A stretch of DNA of 64,000 nucleotides, from positions 91,605,767 to 91,669,766 of the forward strand of contig CM023453.1 of NCBI GenBank assembly GCA_013339765.2, in the 5' to 3' direction. A program made the position numbers and the translations under genes. Positions 1-10,400 of the stretch are shown in pieces (within the stretch, counting starts at the first letter, position 1; the number at the start of each line of letters is the position of its first letter). The notes under the pieces were generated by a model, which saw only the letters and a list, made by a program, of their open reading frames with translations, did not search any database and was not told the origin of the DNA. The DNA is from Haemaphysalis longicornis (taxonomy: Eukaryota; Arthropoda; Arachnida; Ixodida; Ixodidae).

Positions 1-870
1 GTGGCTTTGGGATGGCCGGAGCCCTACGGCTGGAACCTGGCCGTATGAACGTCAGCCGGTCGACTGGCCGACGGACACTGGCCGTTGGACAGTGATGGCA
101 GTACGGCCGTATACGGCCAAAAGGCCCACATTTGGACACGGGCTGAACAGGGTTGCCGGAGAAAGGCCGGGCAGAAAATAACCGGCCAAAGTACACCGGC
201 TTGAGTAAGGCCGAATAGTCATGTCTGCCTGGGGTGCCTTGTAGTGCAGAACGGCAGCCATTTCATCAGCAACCTCATTCCCAACGATCCAACAGTGGCC
301 TGGAACCCAGCATATAATCATATCAAGGTTCGCGGTACATGCGGATAGAATAGCCTTAAAAATAAGTTTAACTACATAATTGTTAGACCGTTGGTTAGAG
401 GACAGCGCACGTACAACGATTAGGGAGTCCGTGTACAAATGGAATTTGGAATTTTGTGTTGGACAATGTGATCTAGAATCACTAAGATACCGAATGCTTC
501 AGCCGTAAAAATACTGTTCTGGTCATTCATCGTTTGACAGTCACTAAGGGTCTGTCCATGCGCAGCAAAGGAGACAGCGGTAGCAGTCTTCGACGCATCA
601 CTATAAAATTCTGCACTCCGGTATTTAACCTGTAAAAACAAGAAATCCTGCAGAATCACAATTCTTGGTGCCCTGTTTTTATCAAGCTCCCCAAAGACAG
701 GTCATACAACAAAGGGCGCAGATTCCATGGTGGTATAAAATCAGTGATGGGATGCCTTGTGAATGTCTAAAAAGGGGACCTTGAGCTCAGAGGCTTCCTC
801 TCTTACCCTAAGTAAAAAGGCAGAGAGATGGAGGGACGATTTAAAAACAGTTGTTCTGCGGATGTATTAT
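1..870 (-). pseudogene. LINE ORF2 fragment, RNase H domain
   Basis: This is the C-terminal RNase H part of a non-LTR retrotransposon ORF2, read on the minus strand in two frames. The four acidic residues of RNase H are visible in order: D in FYSDASKT and E in IFTAEAFGIL (420-659), D in YTDSLIVV and the last D in GNEVADEMA (52-438), with the usual WVPGH motif before the last. The frame changes near 430 and there are stops between 660 and 870. The linker sequence around 660-860 looks like part of this element and not of the I-like RT that follows at 894, so the two are probably different families placed side by side. Clade is uncertain (Jockey or R1-like). The 3' end is lost in GGCCG-rich low-complexity DNA or lies outside the window. 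Confidence 0.75.
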
Positions 871-893
871 TAATGGTCCAATTAACAGGGTGG

Positions 894-2620
894 TTAGTCA
901 GGGCCATGATTTTCGAGGCATACATGCAAGTCCATGTAAATCCTCTGGTGATATAGGCGTTGAAGGAGGTGTTTGCCGGGGTTAGTGTTGGCTAGGCGGC
1001 TTAGTTGGCTGATCTGCTGCGCCTCTATCAGCTCTTGGGCTGTGTTGTACACCCCTGTTCCTTCTAGTCTGGCAGTGGAGGTGCCGGGTGGGATTTGCAG
1101 AGCAGCTTTGTATATTGTGCGGATAGGGCAATTGATTTTGGCCAGTTCTAAATTAGAGGGGAGGAGGTACGGGAGAGCATAGGTGATACGGCTAACAACG
1201 AATGCTTGAACGAGGCACGAGCCTATTGGCTTCCTTAAGCCCATGTTTTTTGGAAGCGATGCGGCGAAGGAGTTCGATGGTTTGGGAAACATGTGAAGAA
1301 AGGTGCTTGATGTACTCTGTCTTTGAACGATTAGGGTTTATGACTAGGCCGAGGATTTTGATTTGTGGGACAACTGGCACAGGCTTTGAATTTATGTAGA
1401 TTTGGATGTTGGGAGTTGTGCGGTTTGCGCGCTTCGGATTGTAGAGAAGTAGTTCTGATATAGATGGGGAGCATTGTAGGCCGGCTATAGTGGCTCCCTC
1501 AACCACGGCTGACGCTGCTGCTTGGAGAGTCTCCTCTACTTGTTCGTCACTACCTCCGCTTGTCCAAAGTGTGATGTCGTCTGCATAGAGGCTAAAGTGT
1601 AGGTTGCGAATGCAATCTACAGCCTTTTGAATATGAAGGAGGGCTATATTGAAAAGGAGAGGGGATAGTACAGCTCCTTGCGGAGTGCCTACTGGGGGTA
1701 GGTGAAGCTCGCCTGATTCTAAGGTGCCTAATCGGGGGGTTGCAGTCTGCGAGGAAAGGAAAGCTTTAACGTAATTGTACGTTCGTAAGCCAGGGGAGAT
1801 AGAGGAAAGGCCATTGAGGATTGATTGATGTGAGACCCGGTGAAAGGCTTTCCTGAGGTCTAGTGCTAAAATCGATGCTGTGTCAGACTGTTGGGGAGAA
1901 GAAATTATGTCGTGGTAGAGTTGGAGATGTACATCATTTGTCGAGAGTCTGGCCCAGAAACCGAACATGGTTGGAGGCAGGGCGTTGGTTTGGTTTATGT
2001 GTTTGGTGAGTCTGGCATGTATGATATGTTCAAGCAGTTTACCCATGCAGGAGGTGAGAGAAATCGGCCGGAGGTAATCTAAGCTTAACGATTTTCCGTG
2101 CTTGGGGATGAGTGAAATGTTCGCATGTGTCCATGATGCTGGTAGTGTGCCTTCTTTCCAGTGTTTGTTGTAGAAGTGTGTGAGTGTTGTAATGGAGTTG
2201 TCATCAAGGTTTCGTAATATTTTGTTAGTTACACCGTCTCTCCCAGGAGATGAACTGGTTGTGAGAGTGAGAAGAGTGGCTCGGACCTCTGCTTCAGTTA
2301 TATCCGCGTCGAGGGGTGTGTTGGGTGTTCCTTGGTAGTCTGGTAGGGGGTTACGGTCGCCAGTAGGGATGTATGTTTCTTGAAGCGAAGAGAGGAGTTG
2401 TTGTGGGGTACCTGGGTAGGAGTGGACAAGCTGGGCCATGCGGTTGGTTTGAGCAATTTTGGATTGATGGGGATCGATGAGTTGACGGAGGAGGGACCAG
2501 GTGCGCTTCATGGTAAGGGTACCTCTGAGCTTGCCACAGATTTCTCCCTATCGGGCTGCGGCTAGTTCTGCTGCGTACTTTTCCATTTTGTGGCTTAGCT
2601 CTGCAATTTTGTGAGCGCTG
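894..2620 (-). pseudogene. I-like LINE ORF2, reverse transcriptase domain
   Basis: Minus-strand reverse transcriptase of an I-clade-like LINE. The 439-residue ORF at 1192-2511 has the RT blocks in order: SSSPGRDGVTNKIL, ISLIPKHGKS, LRPISLTSCMGKLLEHII, LALDLRKAFHRV with the first catalytic Asp, GTPQGAVLSPLLFN, and the YADD active site in LHFSLYADDITLW. The C-terminal thumb continues in another frame at 894-1292, so there is a frameshift near 1200-1290. Upstream coding continues past 2511 to about 2620 with an in-frame TAG. The endonuclease domain expected N-terminal to the RT is missing: Penelope-like DNA occupies that place. The RNase H that should follow the RT is replaced by a different-looking one. 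It is inactive as it stands. Confidence 0.88.
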
Positions 2621-3020
2621 AACCAACAGTTTTAATGAAAAAAAGACACACCTATATATACGCACAGTAGTCACGCTGATCAAAGTTTTTATACACGGCG
2701 CATGCGCAGAAAGTCCAATTCTTTTGTAGTAAGGGCTAGAGACGGTGAAGTAACGCATGCTTGCCCAAGCCTGTGGATTAATTCAGCTTCAATAATCTCC
2801 CGTGTGATACGGTCTGAGCATTTCTTTACGACAGCAGTTCTATCAAGGAACGGCACACATCCGCACGTGTGGCAGTGCTGCGCTAAATATCCATCGATCA
2901 CTTTCTTTTTCTTATCGAGTGCGTTGTTTACCTTATTTGCATGTTCCCTTAACCTGTCGTTCAGACATCTTCCGGTTTGCCCTACGTAAAATCTGTTGCA
3001 GCGGAGTGGAATTTTGTAAA
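2611..3020 (-). mobile_element. Penelope-like element 3' fragment (inverted copy)
   Basis: Minus-strand 3' end of a Penelope-like element, near-identical in reverse complement to about 3170-3582. It covers the second half of the GIY-YIG endonuclease coding region (70-residue ORF 2689-2901 ending in ELDFLRMRRV) and the 3' tail with GAGCGCTGAACC at its end. The two copies meet head to head (5' ends facing) near 3020-3036. It differs from the plus copy by several substitutions and by a different frame in the middle. Partial, inverted and tandem copies are common for Penelope-like elements; the family assignment rests on the GIY-YIG sequence seen in the plus copy. Confidence 0.8.
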
Positions 3021-3029
3021 TTTTGTGGA

Positions 3030-3625
3030 ATTTTGCTCAAATGTGAAGTTTGTTTTCTCCACCGCCAACAACCTGTTGAAGCTGTGCAGATTGAGCGACC
3101 CAGAGGCCGTGCGGGGAAGGCACTGCAACACGAAGCACAGGAAGGCATATGTTGAATGCGTGGAAGGGGTCGTTTACAAAATTCCACTCCGCTGCAACAG
3201 ATTTTACGTAGGGCAAACCGGAAGATGTCTGAACGACAGGTTAAGGGAACATGCAAATAAGATAACCAACGCACTAGATAAGAAAAAGAAAGTGATTGAT
3301 GGATATTTAGCGCAGCACTGCCACACATGCGAATGTGTGCCGTCCCTTGATAGAACTGCTGTCGTAAAAAAATGCTCAGACCGTATCACACGGGAGATTA
3401 TTGAAGCTGAATTAATCCACAGGCTTGGGCAAGCATGCGTTAGTTCACCGTCACTAGCCCTTACTACAAAAGAATTGGACTTTCTGCGCATGCGCCATGT
3501 ATAAAAACCCTGATAAGCGTGACTATTGTGCGTATATATAGGTCTGTCTTTTTTTCATTAAAACTGCTGGTTCAGCGCTCGTGTGTGTCAAGTACTCTTC
3601 CCTGTGTCCGTGTGTAAACCGCGCC
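3030..3625 (+). pseudogene. Penelope-like element: C-terminal GIY-YIG endonuclease
   Basis: Plus-strand C-terminal part of a Penelope-like retroelement protein, open to the stop at 3502-3504. A Cys/His-containing linker (LLKLCRLSD, RHCNTKHRKAYVEC) leads into the GIY-YIG nuclease: GVVYKIPL and RFYVGQTGR are the GIY and YIG strands, RLREH carries the conserved Arg, and EIIEAELIHRLG the catalytic-type Glu. Such nucleases are fused behind a reverse transcriptase in Penelope-like elements. The RT is absent, so the copy is 5' truncated to roughly 0.6 kb. The nuclease part itself has no stop, suggesting recent arrival. It ends near the GGTTCAGCGCTC tail at 3570-3582, possibly running on to about 3640. 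A host GIY-YIG gene is unlikely given the inverted partner next to it. Confidence 0.83.
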
Positions 3626-3639
3626 GTTTTCTCCTAATC

Positions 3640-5190
3640 TACTACTGGGGCTAGCGGAACGTTGATGGTGGTAATTATTCGCTGGAGGTAGCTATGCATT
3701 TACGCTCTTATTGCCTCTATGGTTCCCTGCATGGCCGCGTGGTTGCTAAGCAAAGATTGGTGGAGATTAGTGTACTCCGCTTTCTGTTCTTCCAGGGTAT
3801 GTTCTAGCCTCCCGAGACGTTCCTCTAGCTGCTGAGGAGGCTGGTCCTGAAGTTCATCTTGGGAGACGGAGCAGGCTTTCCCTTTTTGTGGTGGGGAGGT
3901 TGAGTTCTCCTGCTGGGAAAGGGGAGCTGAGTGAGATTGATTTTTTAGCTAAAAGTCCTTGCGCTTGAGAGCACCGTTTTCCTCTCTGAGAGGTGTGATT
4001 TCAGCGCGGGTAGTCTGCAGTTCTCTAAGTACGTCTGCTATGGATGTACCTACAGGGGGGTTTTGGGAAACATGTGGGGGCTGGGAGCTGGGAGGGGCGC
4101 TTGGGCTGCTCACCTGTTGAAACTGAGCCAGGCGATGACTTGAGGAGTTGGCGCTGGGGATCAGAGGGAGTCCTGCTGCCTGTTGACTTGTGCGTTGCGG
4201 ACTTGCGGTCTTGGGCTTGTAATGGGGGGAAGGAATCAAGTAGTGGAGCGTGGCTTTGGGACGCGGCTTGTGCGTAGGAGAGCGTGCGTGGTTTGGGATG
4301 GTAGCGGCGCGGGCAGTCCGTCGAACCTGTATGGTGGCTTCATTCACACACTATGCAGCGTGGGTTGCAGGGGGGATTTACATGAGCATTGGTAGCGCCA
4401 CAGCGAGAACAGCGGGGTACAGTGTGTTGGGTAGGGCACACGTCCTGGCGATGACCCGTTTTCCAACAGCTGATGCAGGCTTCGGTTTTGCGCCCGAAGG
4501 GTCGGCAGCGATAGGTGGCGGCCCGGTACCGAACCCAATACGGGACGTGAGGTCCGTCGAAGAGTATTTGGGCCATGTTGGAGCTGTTTAGTCGGCGGAC
4601 GTCGAGGATTTTCAAGTGGGGGGTATAATTGATGATGCTGTGAGCGATTTGTTCAGGAGGGTTCGTTTCTGGGATATTGAAGATTATGCCCAAGGAGGTA
4701 TTTGCCGGGGCCGGAAGTTGAGCCGCGACGTCATACCGATGTTCTCCAATGAGCAGGGAGGAGATTCTAGCATAATTCATTGCACGTGCCTCCGAGGGAG
4801 TACTTATTACGATGAAGTTGGATTAGGCTCGAATGAGTATTTGATCCTCACCATTGGGTTCAACATTTGCGTGCTGTTGAATTGTATCCGCCAGAACCGC
4901 AAGGGAGAGCTTGGGGAGGGCTAGTCCGACTCTCGGACGGAAAACAATCTTGACGTCAGTCGCAGAGAGGGGTTGGACTGGCGTTATTCGACGCAGGGGC
5001 TTTTTGCGGCCTTTGCGTCAAGAGCTTGTAGAGGTGGCTGGGAGACTTGTCTGTTGGGATTGTCTTTCGGTACAACGGAGAGCTTGCTGCTTGCTCCGTA
5101 TAGTTTTCTAGCCAGGTTGAAGCAGTTCGTCCGGGGGGATGGGTTCATCGTCAACTTCGCTTTCCATATCGGCGGGGCGGGCGAAGAGCA
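3640..5190 (-). pseudogene. I-like LINE ORF1 (gag-like, zinc knuckles)
   Basis: Minus-strand ORF1 of an I-like LINE, the probable partner of the RT at 894-2620. The start is near 5180, in an acidic stretch (MESEVDDEPIPPDELLQPG) followed by a stop. After frame changes the core is open at 4340-4780 and ends in clustered Cys/His knuckles: CISCWKTGHRQDVC, then CSRCGATNAHVNPPC, then CIVC. These bind nucleic acid in LINE ORF1 proteins. The Pro/Ser-rich tail is at 3949-4347 in another frame, ending near 3640 just before the Penelope-like DNA. Early stops plus at least one frameshift make it a pseudogene. ORF1, then Penelope DNA, then the RT without endonuclease indicates a deletion or replacement of ORF2's N-terminal part. 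Confidence 0.82.
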
Positions 5191-5259
5191 TCATGGAGCA
5201 GCTGGCGGCCTGGCGTACTGGGGGCGAGTACAGCCGCGGTGCTAGGCCTGGTTAGGCCT

Positions 5260-5495
5260 AGCAGTGCGTGCGACGTGGTCCGGTCTTTCAGGGCTTGCAA
5301 TTTCGAGCATGACCATAAGCATGACCATTCAGGGCTTGCAATTTCGGGTGGATGACCATAAACATTGTTACCCGGGGTTCCTGGGGGCTTCCGGTGATCC
5401 TGTGGCGAGCTTCAAGGTCTTTGGTCAGGGCGTACCGCACTTAAAGCAAGTAAAATACGGAGCCGTTGTGAAGCGCGAACGCTTGGCGCGGTCCC
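5260..5495. repeat. Short tandem duplication beside LINE remains
   Basis: A unit beginning TTCAGGGCTTGCAATTTCG occurs twice, at about 5287 and 5329, each followed by a related GATGACCATAA-type segment. The rest up to 5495 has minus-strand LINE-like character, but I cannot place it in a domain. The duplication is imperfect and looks like local slippage between the ORF1 at 3640-5190 and the next LINE fragment at 5496. Confidence 0.6.
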
Positions 5496-5860
5496 CTAGC
5501 GGGCTTTCACTTTGAAGGCAAAGATCTGTTTTTCTTGTTTGAACTTTTCACAACTCCTAGAATAAGCAGCGTGCAGTACCTGGCAGTTCGCACAGGTGAA
5601 GCCCTCGGGTGTACAATTATTGGTTAAATTATCATGTGCTACACATTTTGCGCGCGTCAGTTTGCCACGGCAAGAGGATGTGCCGTGCCCAAACCGCTGA
5701 CACTTGAAGCAGCGGCGTGGGTTGGGCATGTAGGGTTGGATTGTACATCTCATGAAACCTGCGTTTACCAACTCAGAAGTGTTTAGCAGTCAAACGTCAA
5801 GATCATGTGCTTGGTTGGAATTATTTGATCATTTCGACGTATGGTGATTCGCCTCCTGTC
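5496..5860 (-). pseudogene. Second LINE ORF1 fragment, CCHC knuckles
   Basis: Minus-strand ORF1 piece of a LINE of a different family from its neighbour. The open part (5496-5771) begins in a basic strand (FMRCTIQPYMPNPRRC) and runs into a CCHC knuckle, CFKCQRFGHGTSSC, a degenerate second knuckle (CVAHDNLTNNC) and a third, CANCQVLHAAYSRSC, then a KQEKQI segment. This order (PNPxRCFxCQRFGHG and SRSC) is typical of ORF1 proteins of arthropod Jockey/CR1-like LINEs. Sequence upstream to about 5860 continues the preceding domain with a stop and frame change. No matching ORF2 is adjacent. Confidence 0.8.
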
Positions 5861-7906
5861 ACGCCCTGGGAGACAGACTGGGAGGTGATGGGTTTTGATT
5901 TATCTAGAGATTTTATTATCAACAAGTAGAGAAATTATCGGGCTTTGGAAGAGAGATAGAAGGCAAAGGAGGAAAAGGAACTTTCGTGTGACCCATTTTC
6001 AGGAACCGATCACGTTAGGGGGGGGGGGGGGGGTTGAAAATACCATATGCTATAGTATAAAAGCAGGGGACGCGGGTACTTCCTTCGTTCGGGCTACCCT
6101 GATACCTAGAGGTGTCCCGGAGCTCCCTGCCTGGTAAACAGCCAGGGAGCCCATCTGCCGGAGCTTGACTTGGGCTCCGACGGCCACCGTTTGAGGTCTC
6201 TACCCTTCACCTTAAAACATATCGCCACGGTTGGTTCCAGATTATGTTTGGGGACTCGGGGTCCGCGGTGTCGCCAATACTGTCACCAAAAGTGCCCAAG
6301 GTGCCCCGGGCGGGGTTGCGGCACAAAATAAAACATACGCCGTGAAATAACAAAAATTGCTTTCGGCGCGCCTTGTGGCAGTATGGCAAGTTCTGAAGAA
6401 ACAAATTTTCCGGTATATGGCACGAGCAGTGGAATCCTGTTAACAGGAACACGAATAATTTATTACGACGCTAAAAATGGCAGCGCATGTAGCTGTGATC
6501 TTACCAGCCAGTAAGCCGTAGCACTGTATTTTCCAGTGACGTGGTACAATACAGCACAGAGAAACACTCAAGTGCGGTGATCACACCTCCCGCCATGGAG
6601 ACGACACGTGGGGGAACTTTCTCAGAAGCGCGAACTGTGATCGAACTGATGAATTTGAGAAGTTCTATGAAACTTAGTATTGCGATTGGGGAATGCCAGG
6701 TAGCTTCACTGTTAAAATATCGGCGTTCGCGACGTTGATTCAGTGAAGCTGGGCTAATTTTCTTCCCCCTCCTTCCAGTTTTCAGGTACAGCTACTGCTG
6801 TTCCAGTAACCTGGCCGGGCGTGTTGCGGCGTTCCTTACAGGCGATAACACTGACCTTCGAGTATCACGCCTGGTGGAGCCCAGGAAGTTAGTTGAGATG
6901 GTACGCCCGGGAAAGCCTCTGTTCACGTGCGGTCAGGTGACCGGCAAATGGAGCTGTTGGTGTCTTAGCAGGTACAGCCAGCATGAGCGTGTTCACTGTG
7001 CAACAGCCAAGGTATGCTGGCTCGAACAAGTGAGGCCAGGAAACGACACCTGGCGGTGGAAAAACGCAACGAGCGTTATGAGTAGTACGTCGAGAAGCGA
7101 CAGGCGGAAGAGCTCACGAAGGCCAAAACGAGGGCCTCATGCACTAGGGTCAGCTCGGTGTCCTCGAAGAAATCCAATCGCAAACGCAAATACAGACTTC
7201 CTCGCCCTACCATTTGTTTTGTACGCACCAATGATTGTGATTTCTCCTTACAACAGCCTCAAGACGACACCCGGATTTGCACTGGACACGTTAACGTCGA
7301 CCTATGAAAACCGCTGATTACCGGCTTTGGATGGAAGATTCCAACGCCGCGTGTCTTCTTTCAGGTTACCCATCCTACTCACCAGTGGCCACGTCATGGA
7401 CTGGCGGGCGGGGGATTGATAAGTTGAACGTTTCTTGTAGGGTCTCGTATTTTCGATGCACTCGCCACGACGCAAGTTTTGCTTCCTGTTGATTCCGCTC
7501 ATCGGTGCCTCCATAATGTTTTTTGAAGAAGAGCATTACATAATATGAAGAATATACCGCAAAAAACGACAACACGGAGCGAGCCGGCGGGACGAGCACA
7601 AGGGACGGATATTTACATAGGCCCTGCTTGACACCTGTTTCGTGGCTGTCTGCAATCTGCAACTGGGCCGTGAATGTCTGCAAAAATATTTGTCAGCAGT
7701 AGAGACCGCCTGGTTACACTTACTGACATCACAACAAACTACCCTCCCTGTCTAACTGCGGAATAGAAATTGGATAACAACAATACACAAATTTGGCGTT
7801 TGCAGCTCTTTGCCGGGCTCATTGCTTTTGACACACATGTACCAAAATCTATACCTAACCGCTGCTTAACGCCACTGGGGCTAACCCGCCACCTTCAGTC
7901 ACATTA
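5861..7906. other. About 2 kb without a recognised gene
   Basis: I recognise no gene. Visible structures are a run of G at 6018-6032, a small hairpin at 6122-6150 (GCTCCCTG and CAGGGAGC arms) in a GC-rich stretch that resembles a LINE 5' region, and an open plus frame at 6874-7317 with no recognisable domain. In a neighbouring frame, about 7020-7130 is rich in Arg, Lys and Glu and could be a short coiled-coil remnant of a mobile-element protein, but the evidence is weak. Confidence 0.5.
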
Positions 7907-8811
7907 TACAGGGTGTCCAAACTATCATGCACCTAGATTTTAAAAAAGAGTAAAGGCGTAACTCGAAAGAAACCAGGTGCATAATGTTTGCAGTACTGTG
8001 ATGAAGCGAACAGTATTTTTTTCTTTAATGAGACTTAATTAACTAATTGTTATTAATTATCTAACTCGAGAAATACTGTCCTAATCACTAAAGTGTCAAT
8101 GAGGCATTTGTAGGTAACCACGAGGGGCATCTAACTGCGGTATTTTCGGAGATGAAATAATTGCGTACAGATTTATTCTGACTGATAAAGGAAACCCGCG
8201 AAATATGAAAAATACCACGAGACGACGCCTCCGCGCGCACCCTAAAGCAACGCCCTCAAACAGGCCTGCCTCTGAGTTAGCCAGAAAGAAATAGACAAAA
8301 GAAAGAAAGAAGAAATCGCGACCGAGTTTGTTCCTTATCTGCACACGCGTCCCGCGAATCTTGCTGCTGCTGTTCCTTCTGTGCATGCTATTATCAAGGT
8401 GATCCGCTGTCTCTTCGGGCGGGCAATACGCGAAGCAGTTGCTTTCAATCAGCTTTGTTCGGGGACGCTGCTTTACAATGCGCGCGTAAGCGTCGTGAGG
8501 TGGTATTTTTCATATTTCACGGGATTCCTTTATCAGTCAGAATAAATGAGTACGCAGTTAGTTCGTCGCTGAAAATAGCGTAGTTAGATGCCCCTCGTGG
8601 TTACCTACAAGTGCCTCATTGACTCTTTAGTGATTTGGACAGTATTTCTCGAGTTAGATAATTAATTATAATTAATTAATTAAGTCTCCTTAACGAAAAA
8701 ATTACTCTCCGCTTCTTCACAGTACTGCAAACATTATGCCCTAGGTTTTCTTCGAGCTACGCAATTTCCCTTTTTTTAAACCTTGGTGCATGATAGCTGG
8801 GACACCCTGTA
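7907..8811. mobile_element. Inverted-repeat DNA transposon (MITE-like), TA-flanked
   Basis: The ends are inverted repeats: CAGGGTGTCC at 7909 with GGACACCCTG-like sequence ending at 8809, each flanked by TA, as expected for a Tc1/mariner-type target duplication. The arms are long: 7909-8226 pairs with about 8500-8809, including the matched segments around 8098-8226 and 8500-8621, and weaker pairing reaches into the centre. No transposase ORF is present. The arms have diverged, so the copy is old. It is probably a non-autonomous element; superfamily is inferred from TA and terminal sequence only. Confidence 0.75.
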
Positions 8812-8842
8812 TCGGCATACTCGATGGATCACTTATAGAGCT

Positions 8843-9702
8843 TTCCATTGGGCGAATAGAAGCACTTCTAACTGCACCCAAAGTGCTCTCGCGAGTTTTG
8901 GCGTCTTCCAGTGGTCGGGAAGGAGCAGGGGCGTTGTGTTTCATTGGTCGAGGAGGAGCACTTTTTTGGCGTCGAGGGCAGCCGAGAGCAGTTTTTGGTG
9001 CTCCGTCGCAAGAGGCGGAGTAACAGGGAACGCCGAGGAAGTCACATGACCTCTTTTACGTCATTTCTGGCTTTATCCCCGGGTGGCGGAGAAAAAATGG
9101 CGGAATCCAGCAGCCGCGATAGTCGCTCAGTGCATACGGCAGCAGCTAAGCGCGGCTGTCTGGACGATGCTGCTACTTTTAGGTGATGAAAGCACCACAG
9201 ATCCAAGCGCAAACTCATCATCGGACAGCAACAGCAGCAGCGATGACGACGACGATTTGACATTGCATGAGTTTATGTTCGAGCACCTGTTCACCCCGCC
9301 GGAGCAGCGACCAAAGATAGAGTCGTATCTGGAAAAGACGGCGGATGCTGTTATCGTTCGCAGCTAATTTTTGGGAGATACGATGGTGACCCTATCATGG
9401 ACATGAACATCCGCTCGGCTTCTTCATTCGTAGCCATGCGGAAGGCAGACACAAAACCACCGGCACGTATCTGGCAAAACTGGCGAGGAACAGCGTGCGG
9501 ACAACACGAGCGCGCGAAATGCTCCGGGAAGCGAGAGCGGGAAAAGTTTGGTCACATGACTCTTGACATCACGCCCTCCCCCTCTTTTCACTGCTCCCGG
9601 AGCAGCGCGAATGTTTCATTCGCGGAACGAAAGCACAGGTCCCCGTTACTCCCGTGTGCTGCTCTTGCTACTCGCTCCACTTGCTCCTGTTCTCCCAATG
9701 GA
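8843..9702. mobile_element. Possible DNA transposon with short terminal inverted repeats
   Basis: TTCCATTGGG near 8843 is matched in reverse complement by CCCAATGGAA ending near 9702, with about 22 bp of imperfect similarity on each side. Both subterminal zones share AGGAGCAGG-type and TCACATGAC-type segments. I could not define a target duplication. The interior carries the acidic ORF at 9083-9367. It may be an internally deleted Harbinger-like element, but no DDE core is present to confirm this. Confidence 0.4.
9083..9367 (+). CDS. Small acidic ORF, possible transposon-protein N-terminus
   Basis: A 94-codon ORF inside the 8843-9702 inverted-repeat unit. The N-terminal half has a helical, hydrophobic stretch (WTMLLLLGDEST), then a serine/aspartate-rich tract (SSSDSNSSSDDDDD) and a segment with LHEFMFEHLF and RPKIESYLE. 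Sequence after the stop continues in other frames with coding character up to about 9540, so the ORF probably belonged to a longer protein. Similar acidic N-termini precede the nuclease in some Harbinger-type transposon proteins, but that is a guess. No catalytic residues are visible. Confidence 0.35.
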   Translation: MAEKKWRNPAAAIVAQCIRQQLSAAVWTMLLLLGDESTTDPSANSSSDSNSSSDDDDDLTLHEFMFEHLFTPPEQRPKIESYLEKTADAVIVRS

Positions 9703-10163
9703 ATTCGCCATTAGTATTAATAACCTTCTCACTGTAAGAAATGAAGTCCAGGTAGCTCTTCAAAGGAGTTGAAATGGTTACCCCATGTACTAATCCTTTT
9801 TTGAGCATCAAGTAACTCCTCTTACACCAGCAAAGCCGTAAACCGGGAGTCACCGGACCCTCGTGGCGAGGCGGTCAATGTATTCCTACAGGAGTTTAAA
9901 GGCGCCCTCTGAAACAGCATCGGACAAGTGCCAACACGAGTTGGAGAATTCCACCGGCCATTGAGTTATGAAACGCTTGACCAGGATACTGCTATACCTT
10001 CCCAAGGGGGGTTACTTTACTGCTTCTCAGAATCGTAGTATTCCTTTGAAACAGCATTGCTGAACTCATTGCAAGGGTTCGGAAACCATTTCTTCATGCC
10101 TTCACTAGAATAACTACACTACCCTTAAGAGCTGGAATGTTACGCTGGAACAAACTGGAGTGA
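9703..10163. other. No recognised feature
   Basis: Unassigned sequence between the inverted-repeat element and the SINE. Nothing coding or structural stands out. Confidence 0.5.
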
Positions 10164-10400
10164 CCCGCCGCGGTGGCTCAGTGGCTAAGGCGTTGCGCTG
10201 CTGAGCACGAGGCCGCTGGTTCGATTCGCGGCCGCGGTGACCGCTTTTCTGATGGAGGCGAAAAGCAAAAACGCCCGCGTGTACGAGATTTCGGCGCACG
10301 GTAAACATACCCACGTGGTAAAACTTAATCCGGAGCCCTCCTCTACGGTGTGCCTCATCGCCTGCGTTTTGTCGGCGCGTTAAACCCTACAATCAATCGG
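10164..10400 (+). mobile_element. Ruka-type tRNA-derived SINE
   Basis: A tRNA-derived SINE on the plus strand. The head CCGCCGCGGTGGCTCAGTGG contains RNA polymerase III box A (TGGCTCAGTGG at 10174-10184). Box B GGTTCGATTCG lies at 10218-10228, the normal spacing for a tRNA-like promoter. The body has the hallmarks of the tick SINE Ruka: GGAGGCGAAAA after the head, a GCGCACGGTAAA segment, the CGGAGCCCTCC block near 10331, then GTGCCTCAT and a GGCGCGTTAAACCC tail near 10374-10390. Ruka is known from ixodid ticks, so this is the best single clue to the organism. It is diverged from the consensus I remember. Confidence 0.85.

Noticed and set aside
2933..3328. 131-codon minus ORF overlapping the Penelope region
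   Set aside because: Shadow created by the head-to-head inverted repeat; the supported reading is the plus-strand GIY-YIG frame.
10164..10240. Functional tRNA gene
   Set aside because: The sequence continues into the Ruka SINE body and the acceptor stem does not close as in a tRNA.
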